Source: Pseudomonas shahriarae (GTDB lineage Bacteria > Pseudomonadota > Gammaproteobacteria > Pseudomonadales > Pseudomonadaceae). From it: a DNA stretch of 64,000 nt. A program made the translations under genes and the position numbers. The notes beneath the pieces are model-generated. The model searched no databases. It was not told the DNA's origin and saw only the letters and a program-made list of their open reading frames with translations. Location: assembly GCF_014268455.2 (NCBI RefSeq), contig NZ_CP077085.1, forward strand, positions 4,629,001-4,693,000, written 5' to 3'. Shown in pieces: positions 17,870 to 28,098 of the stretch (the first letter of the stretch is position 1; each line of letters starts with the position of its first letter).

Positions 17870-19216
17870 TCACAGCGCCGGAAAATGAATCCTGAACGCC
17901 GCGCCCCCTAAAGGAGAGTCCCCCAGGGTCAACCGCGCGCCATAGCTTTCAATAATGTCCTTGACCACCGCCAACCCGATCCCCTGCCCTGGATGCTGGC
18001 GATCCAGGCGTTCGCCGCGCTGCAGGATCCGCGCGCGCTGGTCGGGTGGCACGCCGGGGCCATCGTCTTCGATGCACAAGCGCACGCCATCGGCACTTTC
18101 ATCCAGGGTCACGCGCACCTCGCTCAGGCACAGGCGGTAGGCGTTTTCCAGCAGGTTGCCAAGCAATTCCAGCAAAGCGCCCTGCTCGATGGGCACATCG
18201 CATTGCTCCGGCAACGCAAAAGACACCCGCACCCGCTTGTCGCGGTAGACCTTGTCCAGGGTGTCGCACAGGCTCTGCAACACCGGGCGCAGGCGCACCT
18301 GGTGACGCACCAGGCCACTTTTGCGCAGGCTGGCACGCTGTAACTGGTAGCTGATCTGCTGGCTCATGCGCTCGATCTGCGACTGCAGCACCCGCGCCTG
18401 CTCAAGGTCCTGGGGGCGCTGGGCCATGTCTTCACTCACGCCCTGCAATACCGCCAGCGGGGTTTTCAGGCTGTGGGCCAGGTCATCCAGGGAGTCGCGG
18501 TAACGGGTGCGCTGCTCGCGCTCGCTGTGCAGCAGGCGGTTGAGGGAACCGGTCAGGCGCAGCAGCTCCCTTGGGTGTTGCTCGCTGAGGCTTTCGCGGG
18601 TGCCGCCTTCGATTTCATCCAGCTCCTGGCTGAGCCGGCGCAAGGCCTGCAAGCCCCAGGTCAGGCCGATCCACAACAGGCTCAACAACACCAGCAAGGC
18701 GGCGCCGAAGCCCAGGTAGAGGTTTTCCCGTAGCCCCTCAAGGGTCACCTGGTATTCGCGCACCGGTTGCAGGGCGACGATACTGAACGCCGCGCTCTTG
18801 CCCCCCAGCAGCTTGACCTCGACGTCGTACACGAAGAATTCCTGGCCGTTGGCCTCGCGAATCTTCGCAAACTCGCTGCCGCGCCCGTCGTAGCGTGGGC
18901 GGTAGTTGATGTTTTTTTCCCTGGTGGCCCGCGAACGCCAGACCAGATGGCCTTCGCGGTCATAGATGTAGCCCAGCAGGCGGCTGTCGGTCAGGTTGAA
19001 GCGCTCATCGGGCAACTGTGCCGGCATCAGCAAGCGGTTGTTATCGACCCGCGCGGCAGAAATCAGCGTGGTCACATCCGACGCCAGGCGCTGCTCGATG
19101 GAATCCTGCAACGCCAGGCTGAACGCGCCCTGCATCGCCGGCAACAGCCCCAGCATGAACAACACGGCCAGGGTGGTGGCCGCCAGCATCAGGCGCACAC
19201 GGAGCGAACGGATCAA
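17870..19216 (-). CDS. phoQ: Sensor histidine kinase PhoQ
   Basis: A 448-residue sensor kinase for low Mg2+ and cationic peptides. TM1 is at ~9-30, a periplasmic domain with an acidic/aromatic Mg2+-sensor-like character follows, and TM2 is at ~168-190. A HAMP-like linker leads to the dimerisation helix DDLAHSLKTPLAVLQG with phospho-acceptor H248. The ATPase has NLLENAYRL, EDDGPGVP and GQGIGLAVVKDI. The start overlaps the phoP stop by four bases. In P. aeruginosa the operon is oprH-phoP-phoQ; here no oprH is next to phoP. Confidence 0.92.
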   Translation of the reverse strand: MIRSLRVRLMLAATTLAVLFMLGLLPAMQGAFSLALQDSIEQRLASDVTTLISAARVDNNRLLMPAQLPDERFNLTDSRLLGYIYDREGHLVWRSRATREKNINYRPRYDGRGSEFAKIREANGQEFFVYDVEVKLLGGKSAAFSIVALQPVREYQVTLEGLRENLYLGFGAALLVLLSLLWIGLTWGLQALRRLSQELDEIEGGTRESLSEQHPRELLRLTGSLNRLLHSEREQRTRYRDSLDDLAHSLKTPLAVLQGVSEDMAQRPQDLEQARVLQSQIERMSQQISYQLQRASLRKSGLVRHQVRLRPVLQSLCDTLDKVYRDKRVRVSFALPEQCDVPIEQGALLELLGNLLENAYRLCLSEVRVTLDESADGVRLCIEDDGPGVPPDQRARILQRGERLDRQHPGQGIGLAVVKDIIESYGARLTLGDSPLGGAAFRIHFPAL

Positions 19217-19890
19217 CGGCAGCGCTCGTTAAACAGGTAGCCCAGGCCGCGCACGGTGTCGATGGGCTTGAACCCGGCCGGGGCCTCGAGCTTGCGACGC
19301 AGGCGACCGACCAGCACTTCGATCACATTCGGATCGCGCTCGTCGTCATCGGGATAGAGCTGTTCCATCAACCGATCCTTGGCCACCACTTGTTGGTGGT
19401 GGCGCATCAGGTATTCGAGGATCCGGTACTCATAGGCCGTCAGCGCCAGGGGCTGCTCGTCGAGGGACGCCTGCTTGCGGTTGAGGTCCAGCAGCAACGG
19501 GCCGGCGACGATGGTCGATTGGGTAAAACCGCTGGAGCGGCGCAGCAGTGCGTTCATCCGCGCTTCCAGCTCTTCGAACTGGAACGGCTTGACCACATAG
19601 TCGTCAGCCCCGGCGGCCAGGCCTTCGACCTTGTCCTGCCAGTTGCCGCGTGCCGTGAGAATCAGGATCGGGAAGGTCTTGGCCTGGGCCCGCAATTGAC
19701 GGATCAGGTCCAGGCCGCCCATGCCTGGCAGGCCCAGGTCGATGATCGCCAGGTCATGATTGAATTGCCCGGTCTGGTACAGCGCTTCTTCGGCGTTAGC
19801 CACGGCTTCGACCACGTGGCCGCTGTCGCCAAGACGGGTCAACAGGTGATGGCGCAACAACGCCTCATCTTCGACAACCAGCAATTTCAT
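19213..19890 (-). CDS. phoP: Response regulator PhoP
   Basis: An OmpR-family regulator of 225 residues. The receiver begins MKLLVVEDEALLRHH and has the phospho-acceptor D51 (DLAIIDLGLPGM) and K100-region VVKPFQFEELEAR. The winged helix ends ANVIEV-like (DPNVIEVLVGRLRRKL) and TVRGLGYLF. These match pseudomonad PhoP closely from memory. The ATG at 19890 has GGAGAG upstream; six extra in-frame codons before it are unlikely. It controls LPS modification, Mg2+ homeostasis and polymyxin tolerance. Confidence 0.93.
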   Translation of the reverse strand: MKLLVVEDEALLRHHLLTRLGDSGHVVEAVANAEEALYQTGQFNHDLAIIDLGLPGMGGLDLIRQLRAQAKTFPILILTARGNWQDKVEGLAAGADDYVVKPFQFEELEARMNALLRRSSGFTQSTIVAGPLLLDLNRKQASLDEQPLALTAYEYRILEYLMRHHQQVVAKDRLMEQLYPDDDERDPNVIEVLVGRLRRKLEAPAGFKPIDTVRGLGYLFNERCR

Positions 19891-19916
19891 AACACTCTCC
19901 AAGGCCAATCCACTGT

Positions 19917-19948
19917 CCTGCAGGGAAACATCATAGCGGCCCTGCAGG
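19917..19948. promoter_or_regulatory. Inverted repeat in the phoP/PPTase promoter region
   Basis: CCTGCAGGG and CCCTGCAGG, a perfect 9-bp inverted repeat around 14 bases, starting 27 bases upstream of the phoP ATG. It could be an operator or an mRNA leader hairpin. It is not the direct-repeat GTTTA PhoP box. Confidence 0.45.
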
Positions 19949-20038
19949 TATGCTTGCGCAGTTTACGGCCATTGAACTGAACACAGTCTGAACCGGCGGG
20001 CTACCCAGGTGTGTGCCGCCCCGTGCAGAATAGCCGCC

Positions 20039-20755
20039 ATGAACCCGATACCCGCCTGCTGCACCCCACTTGATGACCATTGGCCGCTGCCCGACACGTT
20101 GCCCGGCACGGTGTTCCTGAGCACCCGCTTCGAGCCTAAATTGCTTGAGGCCGGCGACTTCCAGCGCTGCGCCGTGCCGCCACCGGCCAGTATCCAGCGC
20201 TCGGTGGCCAAGCGCCAGGCCGAGTTTCTCGCCGGCAGACTGTGTGCCCGCGCCGCCTTGCAACAGCTCGAAGGCCTGGACTGCATCCCCGCCATCGGCG
20301 AGGACCGCGCCCCGGTATGGCCCGGCCATATCAGCGGTTCGATCACCCACAGCACCGGGCACGCCGCGGCCATCGTCGGGCATAAGTCGCAATGGCGCGG
20401 GCTGGGCATGGACCTGGAAAACCTGCTGTCCCTTGAACGGGCCGAGCGCCTGGCCGGGGAAATCCTCACCCCGGATGAACTGCAACGCATGGCCGCCGGG
20501 CCACGAGAGCAGATTGCGCAATGGGTGACGCTGACGTTTTCGGCCAAGGAGAGCCTGTTCAAGGCGCTCTACCCGATCGTGCAGAAGCGCTTCTATTTTG
20601 AACATGCCGAGGTGCTGGAGTGGTCTGAGGCAGGCTCGCTGCGCCTGCGGTTGCTGACGGACCTGTCCAGTGAGTGGTGTTATGGCAAGGAGCTGGAGGC
20701 GCAGTTTGTGGTGCACGAGGGGCAGTTGTTGAGTTTGGTGGCTATCGGCGCCTGA
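20039..20755 (+). CDS. 4'-phosphopantetheinyl transferase (Sfp/EntD type)
   Basis: A 238-residue enzyme that transfers phosphopantetheine from CoA to carrier-protein serines. The family motifs are present: APVWPGHISGSITHS (P1/P2 region), the metal-binding GLGMDLENL, and FSAKESLFKALYP (the WxxKE-A-K equivalent). This resembles P. aeruginosa PcpS, the single enzyme serving both fatty acid and siderophore synthesis there. The ATG at 20039 starts MNPIPACC; ten upstream codons lack support. It is divergent from phoP. Confidence 0.9.
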   Translation: MNPIPACCTPLDDHWPLPDTLPGTVFLSTRFEPKLLEAGDFQRCAVPPPASIQRSVAKRQAEFLAGRLCARAALQQLEGLDCIPAIGEDRAPVWPGHISGSITHSTGHAAAIVGHKSQWRGLGMDLENLLSLERAERLAGEILTPDELQRMAAGPREQIAQWVTLTFSAKESLFKALYPIVQKRFYFEHAEVLEWSEAGSLRLRLLTDLSSEWCYGKELEAQFVVHEGQLLSLVAIGA

Positions 20756-20773
20756 TAGATAGCTACCGCAGGC

Positions 20774-22384
20774 TCAAGTTTTGTCCTGGTCCCGAGGCCA
20801 ACTCAGGCTGAAGCAGGCGCCACCCAGGTTGTTGCTCTTGCTGATCAACGCCCGCCCGCCGTGCCAGTAGATAATCCGCCGCACAATCGACAAGCCCAGG
20901 CCATGCCCGCCCGAGGCGCGGGTGCGGCTGTCATCCAGGCGCAGGAAGGGGGTAAAGATCCGTTCCCAGGCACTTTCCGGAACTCCCGGGCCATCGTCTT
21001 CGACGTCGATACGGCATCGCACCTGGCCCACCTGGTAGCTGATCAGCACCCGCGACTGGGCATGGCGCATGGCATTGCTCACCAGGTTTTGCAGGGCGCG
21101 GTGCAGGTAGCGCGGCTCGGCATCGACCCAGGCAGCGTCCAGATGGGCCGATGACAGGCACACCCCCCGCGCCACTTCGATCCCCGGCCGCAGCGGCGCC
21201 AGTTCCTCGATCACCTGATCGAGCAAGGCACTCAGGTCGACCCGCTGGAAACTCAGGGCCGGCGAGCCCTGCTCCAGGCGCGCATAGGTCAGCATCTCAT
21301 CCACCAGGCCGTCGAGGTCCTGGATATCGCTGTCCATGCCTTCCATATATTTACGCCGGGCTTCGGGCGTGGCGGCGTCGCCGATCATCTCCAGGCCAAA
21401 ACGCAGGCGCGCCACCGGCGTACGCAGCTCATGGGACACCGCGCGCACCAGTTCGCGCTGGATCGCCAGCAGGCGCTGCAAGTGCTCGGCCATGCCATTG
21501 AAGGCCGCCGCCAGACGCCCTACCGAGTCAGCCCCGCGCGCCGGCACCCGGGCTTCCAGGTTGCCTTTGGCGATGCGCGTGGCTGCCGCCTCCAAGCCAC
21601 GCAGGCGGCGCTCCAGTTGACGCACCAGCAAGTACACGATCAGGCCGATCAGGGTCAGGCCGATCAGGGCAATCAGCACCAGCCATTGCGCCGGATAAGG
21701 GTTCATTTGGTACAGCGGGCCGATTTCCAGAACCCATGGCGTGCCGACCATGCCGGCAAACACGCGGATTGAGTCGCCACCCTTGCCCAGGGCCATCACC
21801 GTATCGCCTTCGGCCACGCGACGCCGCTGGTCCTCGTCCATATCGGCTTCATCCAGCTTCAGCAGGTGCATTTCAAAGCCGAAGCCCTTGGCCTCTTTCA
21901 AGTCAGCCAAGCGTTGCGGCTGCTCGGCCACCGGAAACCGCACCAGTTCGTCGGCCAGCAAATAAATGGTGGCCCGGGCCAATTGCTCGCTGATCTGCTG
22001 CACTTCGCCGCTGAGCAGCAGTTCCTCTTTCTCACTGACCAGGCGCAAGACCCGCGCCGCATGGGGTCCGGTCTGCTCCACCAGGACCTGGCCGCGTTGC
22101 AGGCGATTGCGCTGGCTCAGGTCCAGGCGGGCGTCCGCTACCGCCTGCAATTGCAAGGGAATCCCCAGCAACCGCTCCCACACCGCCAGGGCGCGCTGGC
22201 GCTCGATACTGCTCATCGGTTGCAGGTTGTCGCCCATCAGGGCAAAGGTGCCGTGGGCCAGGCGTTCGCGGTACTGGCCGCTGCGCACCTCATTGAGCAG
22301 GTGCAGGGCCAGGACGCCGAGCAGCGCCACCAGGATCAGCGCCGCGCACATGCCGCCGTAGATGCGCAGGAAGATCGAGTTCAC
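20774..22384 (-). CDS. Sensor histidine kinase, RstB-like
   Basis: A 536-residue membrane kinase. TM1 is at ~7-28, a long periplasmic domain follows to ~230, TM2 (LVLIALIGLTLIGLIVYLLV) lies at ~232-255, then HAMP, HisKA with RAVSHELRTPVARLR (H318) and HATPase with NLVSNAMRHA, EDDGPGVP and GHGLGLSIVRRI. The start overlaps the stop of the regulator gene (four bases), so the two are co-translated. A homologous pair lies next to nrdA in P. aeruginosa. The signal is unknown. Confidence 0.85.
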   Translation of the reverse strand: MNSIFLRIYGGMCAALILVALLGVLALHLLNEVRSGQYRERLAHGTFALMGDNLQPMSSIERQRALAVWERLLGIPLQLQAVADARLDLSQRNRLQRGQVLVEQTGPHAARVLRLVSEKEELLLSGEVQQISEQLARATIYLLADELVRFPVAEQPQRLADLKEAKGFGFEMHLLKLDEADMDEDQRRRVAEGDTVMALGKGGDSIRVFAGMVGTPWVLEIGPLYQMNPYPAQWLVLIALIGLTLIGLIVYLLVRQLERRLRGLEAAATRIAKGNLEARVPARGADSVGRLAAAFNGMAEHLQRLLAIQRELVRAVSHELRTPVARLRFGLEMIGDAATPEARRKYMEGMDSDIQDLDGLVDEMLTYARLEQGSPALSFQRVDLSALLDQVIEELAPLRPGIEVARGVCLSSAHLDAAWVDAEPRYLHRALQNLVSNAMRHAQSRVLISYQVGQVRCRIDVEDDGPGVPESAWERIFTPFLRLDDSRTRASGGHGLGLSIVRRIIYWHGGRALISKSNNLGGACFSLSWPRDQDKT

Positions 22385-23106
22385 GGCAGCATATCGGCAG
22401 CAGCTTCGGGGACGAACAGGTAGCCTTTGCTGCGAATGGTCTTGATCAGGCGCGGGTGGATGGGGTCGTCGCCGATTTTCGGGCGGATCCGCGAGATGCG
22501 CACGTCAATGGAGCGGTCCTGGCCGTCGTAGCCGATGCCGCGCAGGGCGGTGAAGATTTCTTCGCGGGACAGGATACGTCCGGCATTGGCCACCAATAAC
22601 CACAGCAGGTCGAATTCGGCGCTGGTCAGTTCGATGCCGCCGTCGTGCAGCCAGGCTTCGCGCAGGGCGTTGTCCACCACCAGCGGGCCGAACTGCAGGC
22701 GCCGCTGCTTTTCCGGGACGGCGGGCTCGGGGCTTTCGCTGCGCCGCAGCAAGGCCTGGATCCGCGCCAACAGCAGGCGCGGGCGCACCGGCTTACACAC
22801 ATAGTCGTCGGCGCCCATGTCCAGGCCCAGGACCTGGTCCATGTCGTCGGTTCGCGCGGTAAGCATCAGGATCACCCCGTCGTAGCGCTCGCGCACCTTG
22901 CGGCAGATGCTCAGGCCGTCTTCGCCGGGCAGCATCAGGTCGAGGATCACCAGGTCCGGCTGCTCGGCAATGATCCGCGCCACCGCCTGGGCCCCGTCGC
23001 CCTCTATCGAGACCCGCAGGCCGTGGCTTTCCAGGTAGTCACGGGTCAACTCAGCCAGACGCTGGTCATCCTCGACAATCAATACCTGCCAGGCTTCTTG
23101 CTCCAC
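22381..23106 (-). CDS. OmpR-family response regulator, RstA-like
   Basis: A 241-residue regulator: receiver with VLIVEDDQRLAEL, phospho-acceptor D56 in LVILDLMLPGEDG and the conserved K in VCKPVRPRLLLAR; C-terminal winged helix with ELTSAEFDLLWLLVANAG and TIRSKGYLFVPEA. It forms a transcription unit with the RstB-like kinase. The start MEQEAWQVLIVED at 23106 has GGACCACCC upstream. Its targets cannot be inferred from the window. Confidence 0.86.
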   Translation of the reverse strand: MEQEAWQVLIVEDDQRLAELTRDYLESHGLRVSIEGDGAQAVARIIAEQPDLVILDLMLPGEDGLSICRKVRERYDGVILMLTARTDDMDQVLGLDMGADDYVCKPVRPRLLLARIQALLRRSESPEPAVPEKQRRLQFGPLVVDNALREAWLHDGGIELTSAEFDLLWLLVANAGRILSREEIFTALRGIGYDGQDRSIDVRISRIRPKIGDDPIHPRLIKTIRSKGYLFVPEAAADMLP

Positions 23107-23450
23107 GGGTGGTCCTCGTTTTTATAAGCGATCTGTCAGGACTGCGCAGGTTCAAATGTGGCAGCGGGCAAGCCAGCCCCCCTATTTTGATCTTCGCCAG
23201 CCGTACCTAATTTGTCATGCACAAAGGGCATAATCGTGTAGGAATGAAGGCCGATTGTAGCCATGGCCCCGCCCTCAAACACAAGCCAGGAAATGCATTC
23301 GGTGATCGCCTTTTTTTGTGATAGGGTTCGCGCCCGCAAAAATCCAAGCGGGTGTTCTCGGCTTGGCATATTCGGTGACAAACGGTGCGATGCAGCAGTA
23401 CTGCGGCCTACACGGCGGTTCCACCTTTCATACACATTTTACCCACAGCG

Positions 23451-23459
23451 TTATCCACA
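23451..23459 (+). promoter_or_regulatory. DnaA box upstream of nrdA
   Basis: TTATCCACA, an exact DnaA-box consensus, preceded at 23439 by TTACCCACA (8 of 9). E. coli nrdAB is known to be DnaA-regulated. The sites lie ~440 bases before the nrdA ATG. Confidence 0.6.
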
Positions 23460-23507
23460 GGTAGTGCGTTGCTAAGCCTTCCAAAACGCATTATCTTGTA
23501 CCTCGTC

Positions 23508-23605
23508 GCTAAAAAAACCCTACATGTAGGGTTTCAAGCGAAAAGACCAAACACAAATCAGACAAGAAACTCAAGCCCTTTCTTGCTCCTGTTTGGTGGA
23601 ACTTA
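23508..23605 (-). ncRNA. Candidate small RNA with intrinsic terminator
   Basis: Read on the minus strand: ACCAAACA...TGTTTGGT closes a stem (23546-23597 region). Inside it CAAGAAA pairs with TTTCTTG. After a short link comes AAACCCTACATGTAGGGTTT followed by further T (to ~23508), an intrinsic terminator shape. No gene on the minus strand needs this terminator. The RNA would be about 100 bases, antisense to the region ahead of nrdA. Ends and promoter are estimates. Confidence 0.35.
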
Positions 23606-23893
23606 AACCTTTTTCGAAAGCCCAAACCGCGCACGCGGATGGCTGCTGTTTTCCAACCCCGAATGGGAGAAAGCGGTACGGGTGTTGCAATACAAGCAAC
23701 ACCCACTCAGGAATACGGCAAAGAGCTTAAGGCTCGGAACCGAAGACTTCGGCATGGAAGCGGCGCGAACAGCTCCCTTCCTCCTGCCCCGAGGTTGTTA
23801 TGCCAGGCCAAGGCCTGTTGTAAGTGCTTCAGGACGGAACGGTGGGCACCGTGATGGTGCCCAAATAAATATAGAATGTGGAGACACCCCCCC
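23606..23893 (+). promoter_or_regulatory. Structured leader region of nrdA
   Basis: No open reading frame of note. It holds a series of hairpins: GGGTGTTGC / GCAACACCC with a 7-base loop (23680-23704), CCGAA / TTCGG (23740-23752), AGGCC / GGCCT (~23808-23820) and GGGCACC / GGTGCCC (23844-23862), the last 31 bases before the ATG. A structured mRNA leader is likely. I do not recognise a known riboswitch class, and I see no clear NrdR box pair. Confidence 0.5.
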
Positions 23894-26785
<2,892 letters not shown>

Positions 26786-26822
26786 GCTGAGCCTGCCCTG
26801 GGTTTAAATCCCTAGGCTGAAA

Positions 26823-26862
26823 AGCCCTCGATATGCCCAGTGGTGTATCGGGGGCTTTTTTT
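26823..26862 (+). terminator. Intrinsic terminator of nrdA
   Basis: AGCCCTCGATA pairs with TATCGGGGGCT across a 12-base loop and is followed by seven T. It begins 38 bases after the nrdA stop. Confidence 0.9.
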
Positions 26863-26886
26863 GCCTGGCAAAAAACCCGGCCCAGG

Positions 26887-27924
26887 CTAGATCAACACAG
26901 TCGCCAGGCCCGACTGAGGTACACCGCCTCGCCGCCCCCACAACTCGATGCGGCCATCAATCACGGCCATTGAGTGGCCGTTGTATTCCACGGTTCCCAC
27001 CTTGCTGTTTCTCAAGTCGGCATCGGTCGCCGGCCGGTAAAGCCCCTTCAGGCCCAAACGATCCAGCCCCTCGCGGGAGTATTCACCATCGTTGAGGCTG
27101 TCCATCGCAGCCGTGAAACTGCGTCCGGCCGTGCCGTCGTTGTTTTCCATCTGTGCGCGCTTGGCACTTGCGGCATACAGGAAGTTGGCATCGGTCAACA
27201 TCTGAGGGTCGTCACCCTTGAAACGAGCGTGTGTGGCCGCCTGCTTCAATTCGTCCTTGGTAAAAGACACCTTGACCCCATCGCGCATGGTCACTTCATA
27301 GCCGTTGGCCGTCTCCTTCACCTCCTTGAAGATGTCCGTAGGTTTCTGGCCGTACCGCATCATGGCGGCCTTTATCGCCGAAACGGTAATGCAGTTGCCA
27401 TCATCGCCCTGGCTGAAGCCGCTCCAGATATTGCTCGGCTTTTCCCCGGGGTTACTATTGTCCGGTTTGTAGTTGTAATACTTTGAGCCTTCGGTAATCG
27501 GCTTATTGCTCATGGACTCGGTGGGGCCAAACCCACGCGGACTCACTCTACCGCCACCGCCGCCGCCACCCCCGCCGCCACCTCTTGGCGATGGCGGGGT
27601 CGGCGGTGCTACATCCTCGGGAAACCATTCCTCCAGCAACCGCTTGAGAAACTCAAGAAACTTGTCATCAGCGTCTTTGATCTCACTGTTGAGAATTTCC
27701 TTGAATTTCTCGTCACCCAGCTTCTCGCGCAGCGCATTCAACTTGTCGCGTAGATCCTGAACCGTCTGGGTCCTGGCGCCTTGCTCAGCATCGAACATCT
27801 GGCGCAGCGACGTCGTGACCGTAGACTCTGCGCTTACGGACTGGGCAGGCGATGGCACGCTTGATGCTGCAGGTACAAACATTGCGCGCCCAGCACCTGG
27901 CGCAGACACCCCAGAACTCCACAT
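26887..27924 (-). CDS. Putative type III effector, Cys/His-core family, copy 1
   Basis: A 345-residue protein not recognised as a named family. Residues 1-35 are rich in Ser, Ala and Pro, without a Sec signal, as in type III effectors. A charged helical region (~40-100) leads to a Pro-rich, 11-glycine linker. The globular part has GDDGNCITVSAIKA with C178 and GHSMAVIDG with H317 (acid D323 or E327). This order suggests a papain-like thiol enzyme, but activity is inferred. The second half is clearly paralogous to 31361-32266. An hrp box lies 44 bases upstream. Sampled GC is slightly lower than in neighbours. The ATG at 27924 follows AGGGGGGC. Confidence 0.65.
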   Translation of the reverse strand: MWSSGVSAPGAGRAMFVPAASSVPSPAQSVSAESTVTTSLRQMFDAEQGARTQTVQDLRDKLNALREKLGDEKFKEILNSEIKDADDKFLEFLKRLLEEWFPEDVAPPTPPSPRGGGGGGGGGGGRVSPRGFGPTESMSNKPITEGSKYYNYKPDNSNPGEKPSNIWSGFSQGDDGNCITVSAIKAAMMRYGQKPTDIFKEVKETANGYEVTMRDGVKVSFTKDELKQAATHARFKGDDPQMLTDANFLYAASAKRAQMENNDGTAGRSFTAAMDSLNDGEYSREGLDRLGLKGLYRPATDADLRNSKVGTVEYNGHSMAVIDGRIELWGRRGGVPQSGLATVLI

Positions 27925-27967
27925 TCTCAGCCCCCCTGATGGATGAGCCCGCAGGGCTCTGGACCAA

Positions 27968-27996
27968 TCAGTGGCAAGGCAGAAGCGGCGTGTTCC
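27968..27996 (-). promoter_or_regulatory. hrp box (HrpL/RspL-type promoter), copy 1
   Basis: On the minus strand GGAACA, 16 bases, CCACTGA. This fits the ECF-sigma HrpL consensus GGAACC-N15/16-CCACNNA at all but the last -35 base. It lies between the flgE terminator and the effector-like gene, in the right orientation, 44 bases before its ATG. Confidence 0.7.
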
Positions 27997-28053
27997 TTCC
28001 TAAGGATTTCACCGCGTTACCTGACGCGTCGCGGGGGATTTTCCAACGCCCAC

Positions 28054-28080
28054 AAAAAAGCCCCTCTTCCGAGGGGCTTC
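28054..28080 (-). terminator. Intrinsic terminator of the flgBCDE operon
   Basis: On the minus strand AAGCCCCTC pairs with GAGGGGCTT around a GGAA loop and is followed by six T. It lies 19 bases after the flgE stop. Confidence 0.9.
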
Positions 28081-28098
28081 TTGTCGAGCGCTAGCGCA

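Noticed and set aside
23151..23182. A single REP-like sequence after the rstA-like gene
   Set aside because: Only one degenerate arm (GTGGCAGCGGGCAAGCC); not clear enough to list as a repeat feature.
23107..23893. NrdR box pair or cobalamin riboswitch ahead of nrdA
   Set aside because: I found neither two spaced NrdR-type palindromes nor a B12-box core; the hairpins there do not fit.
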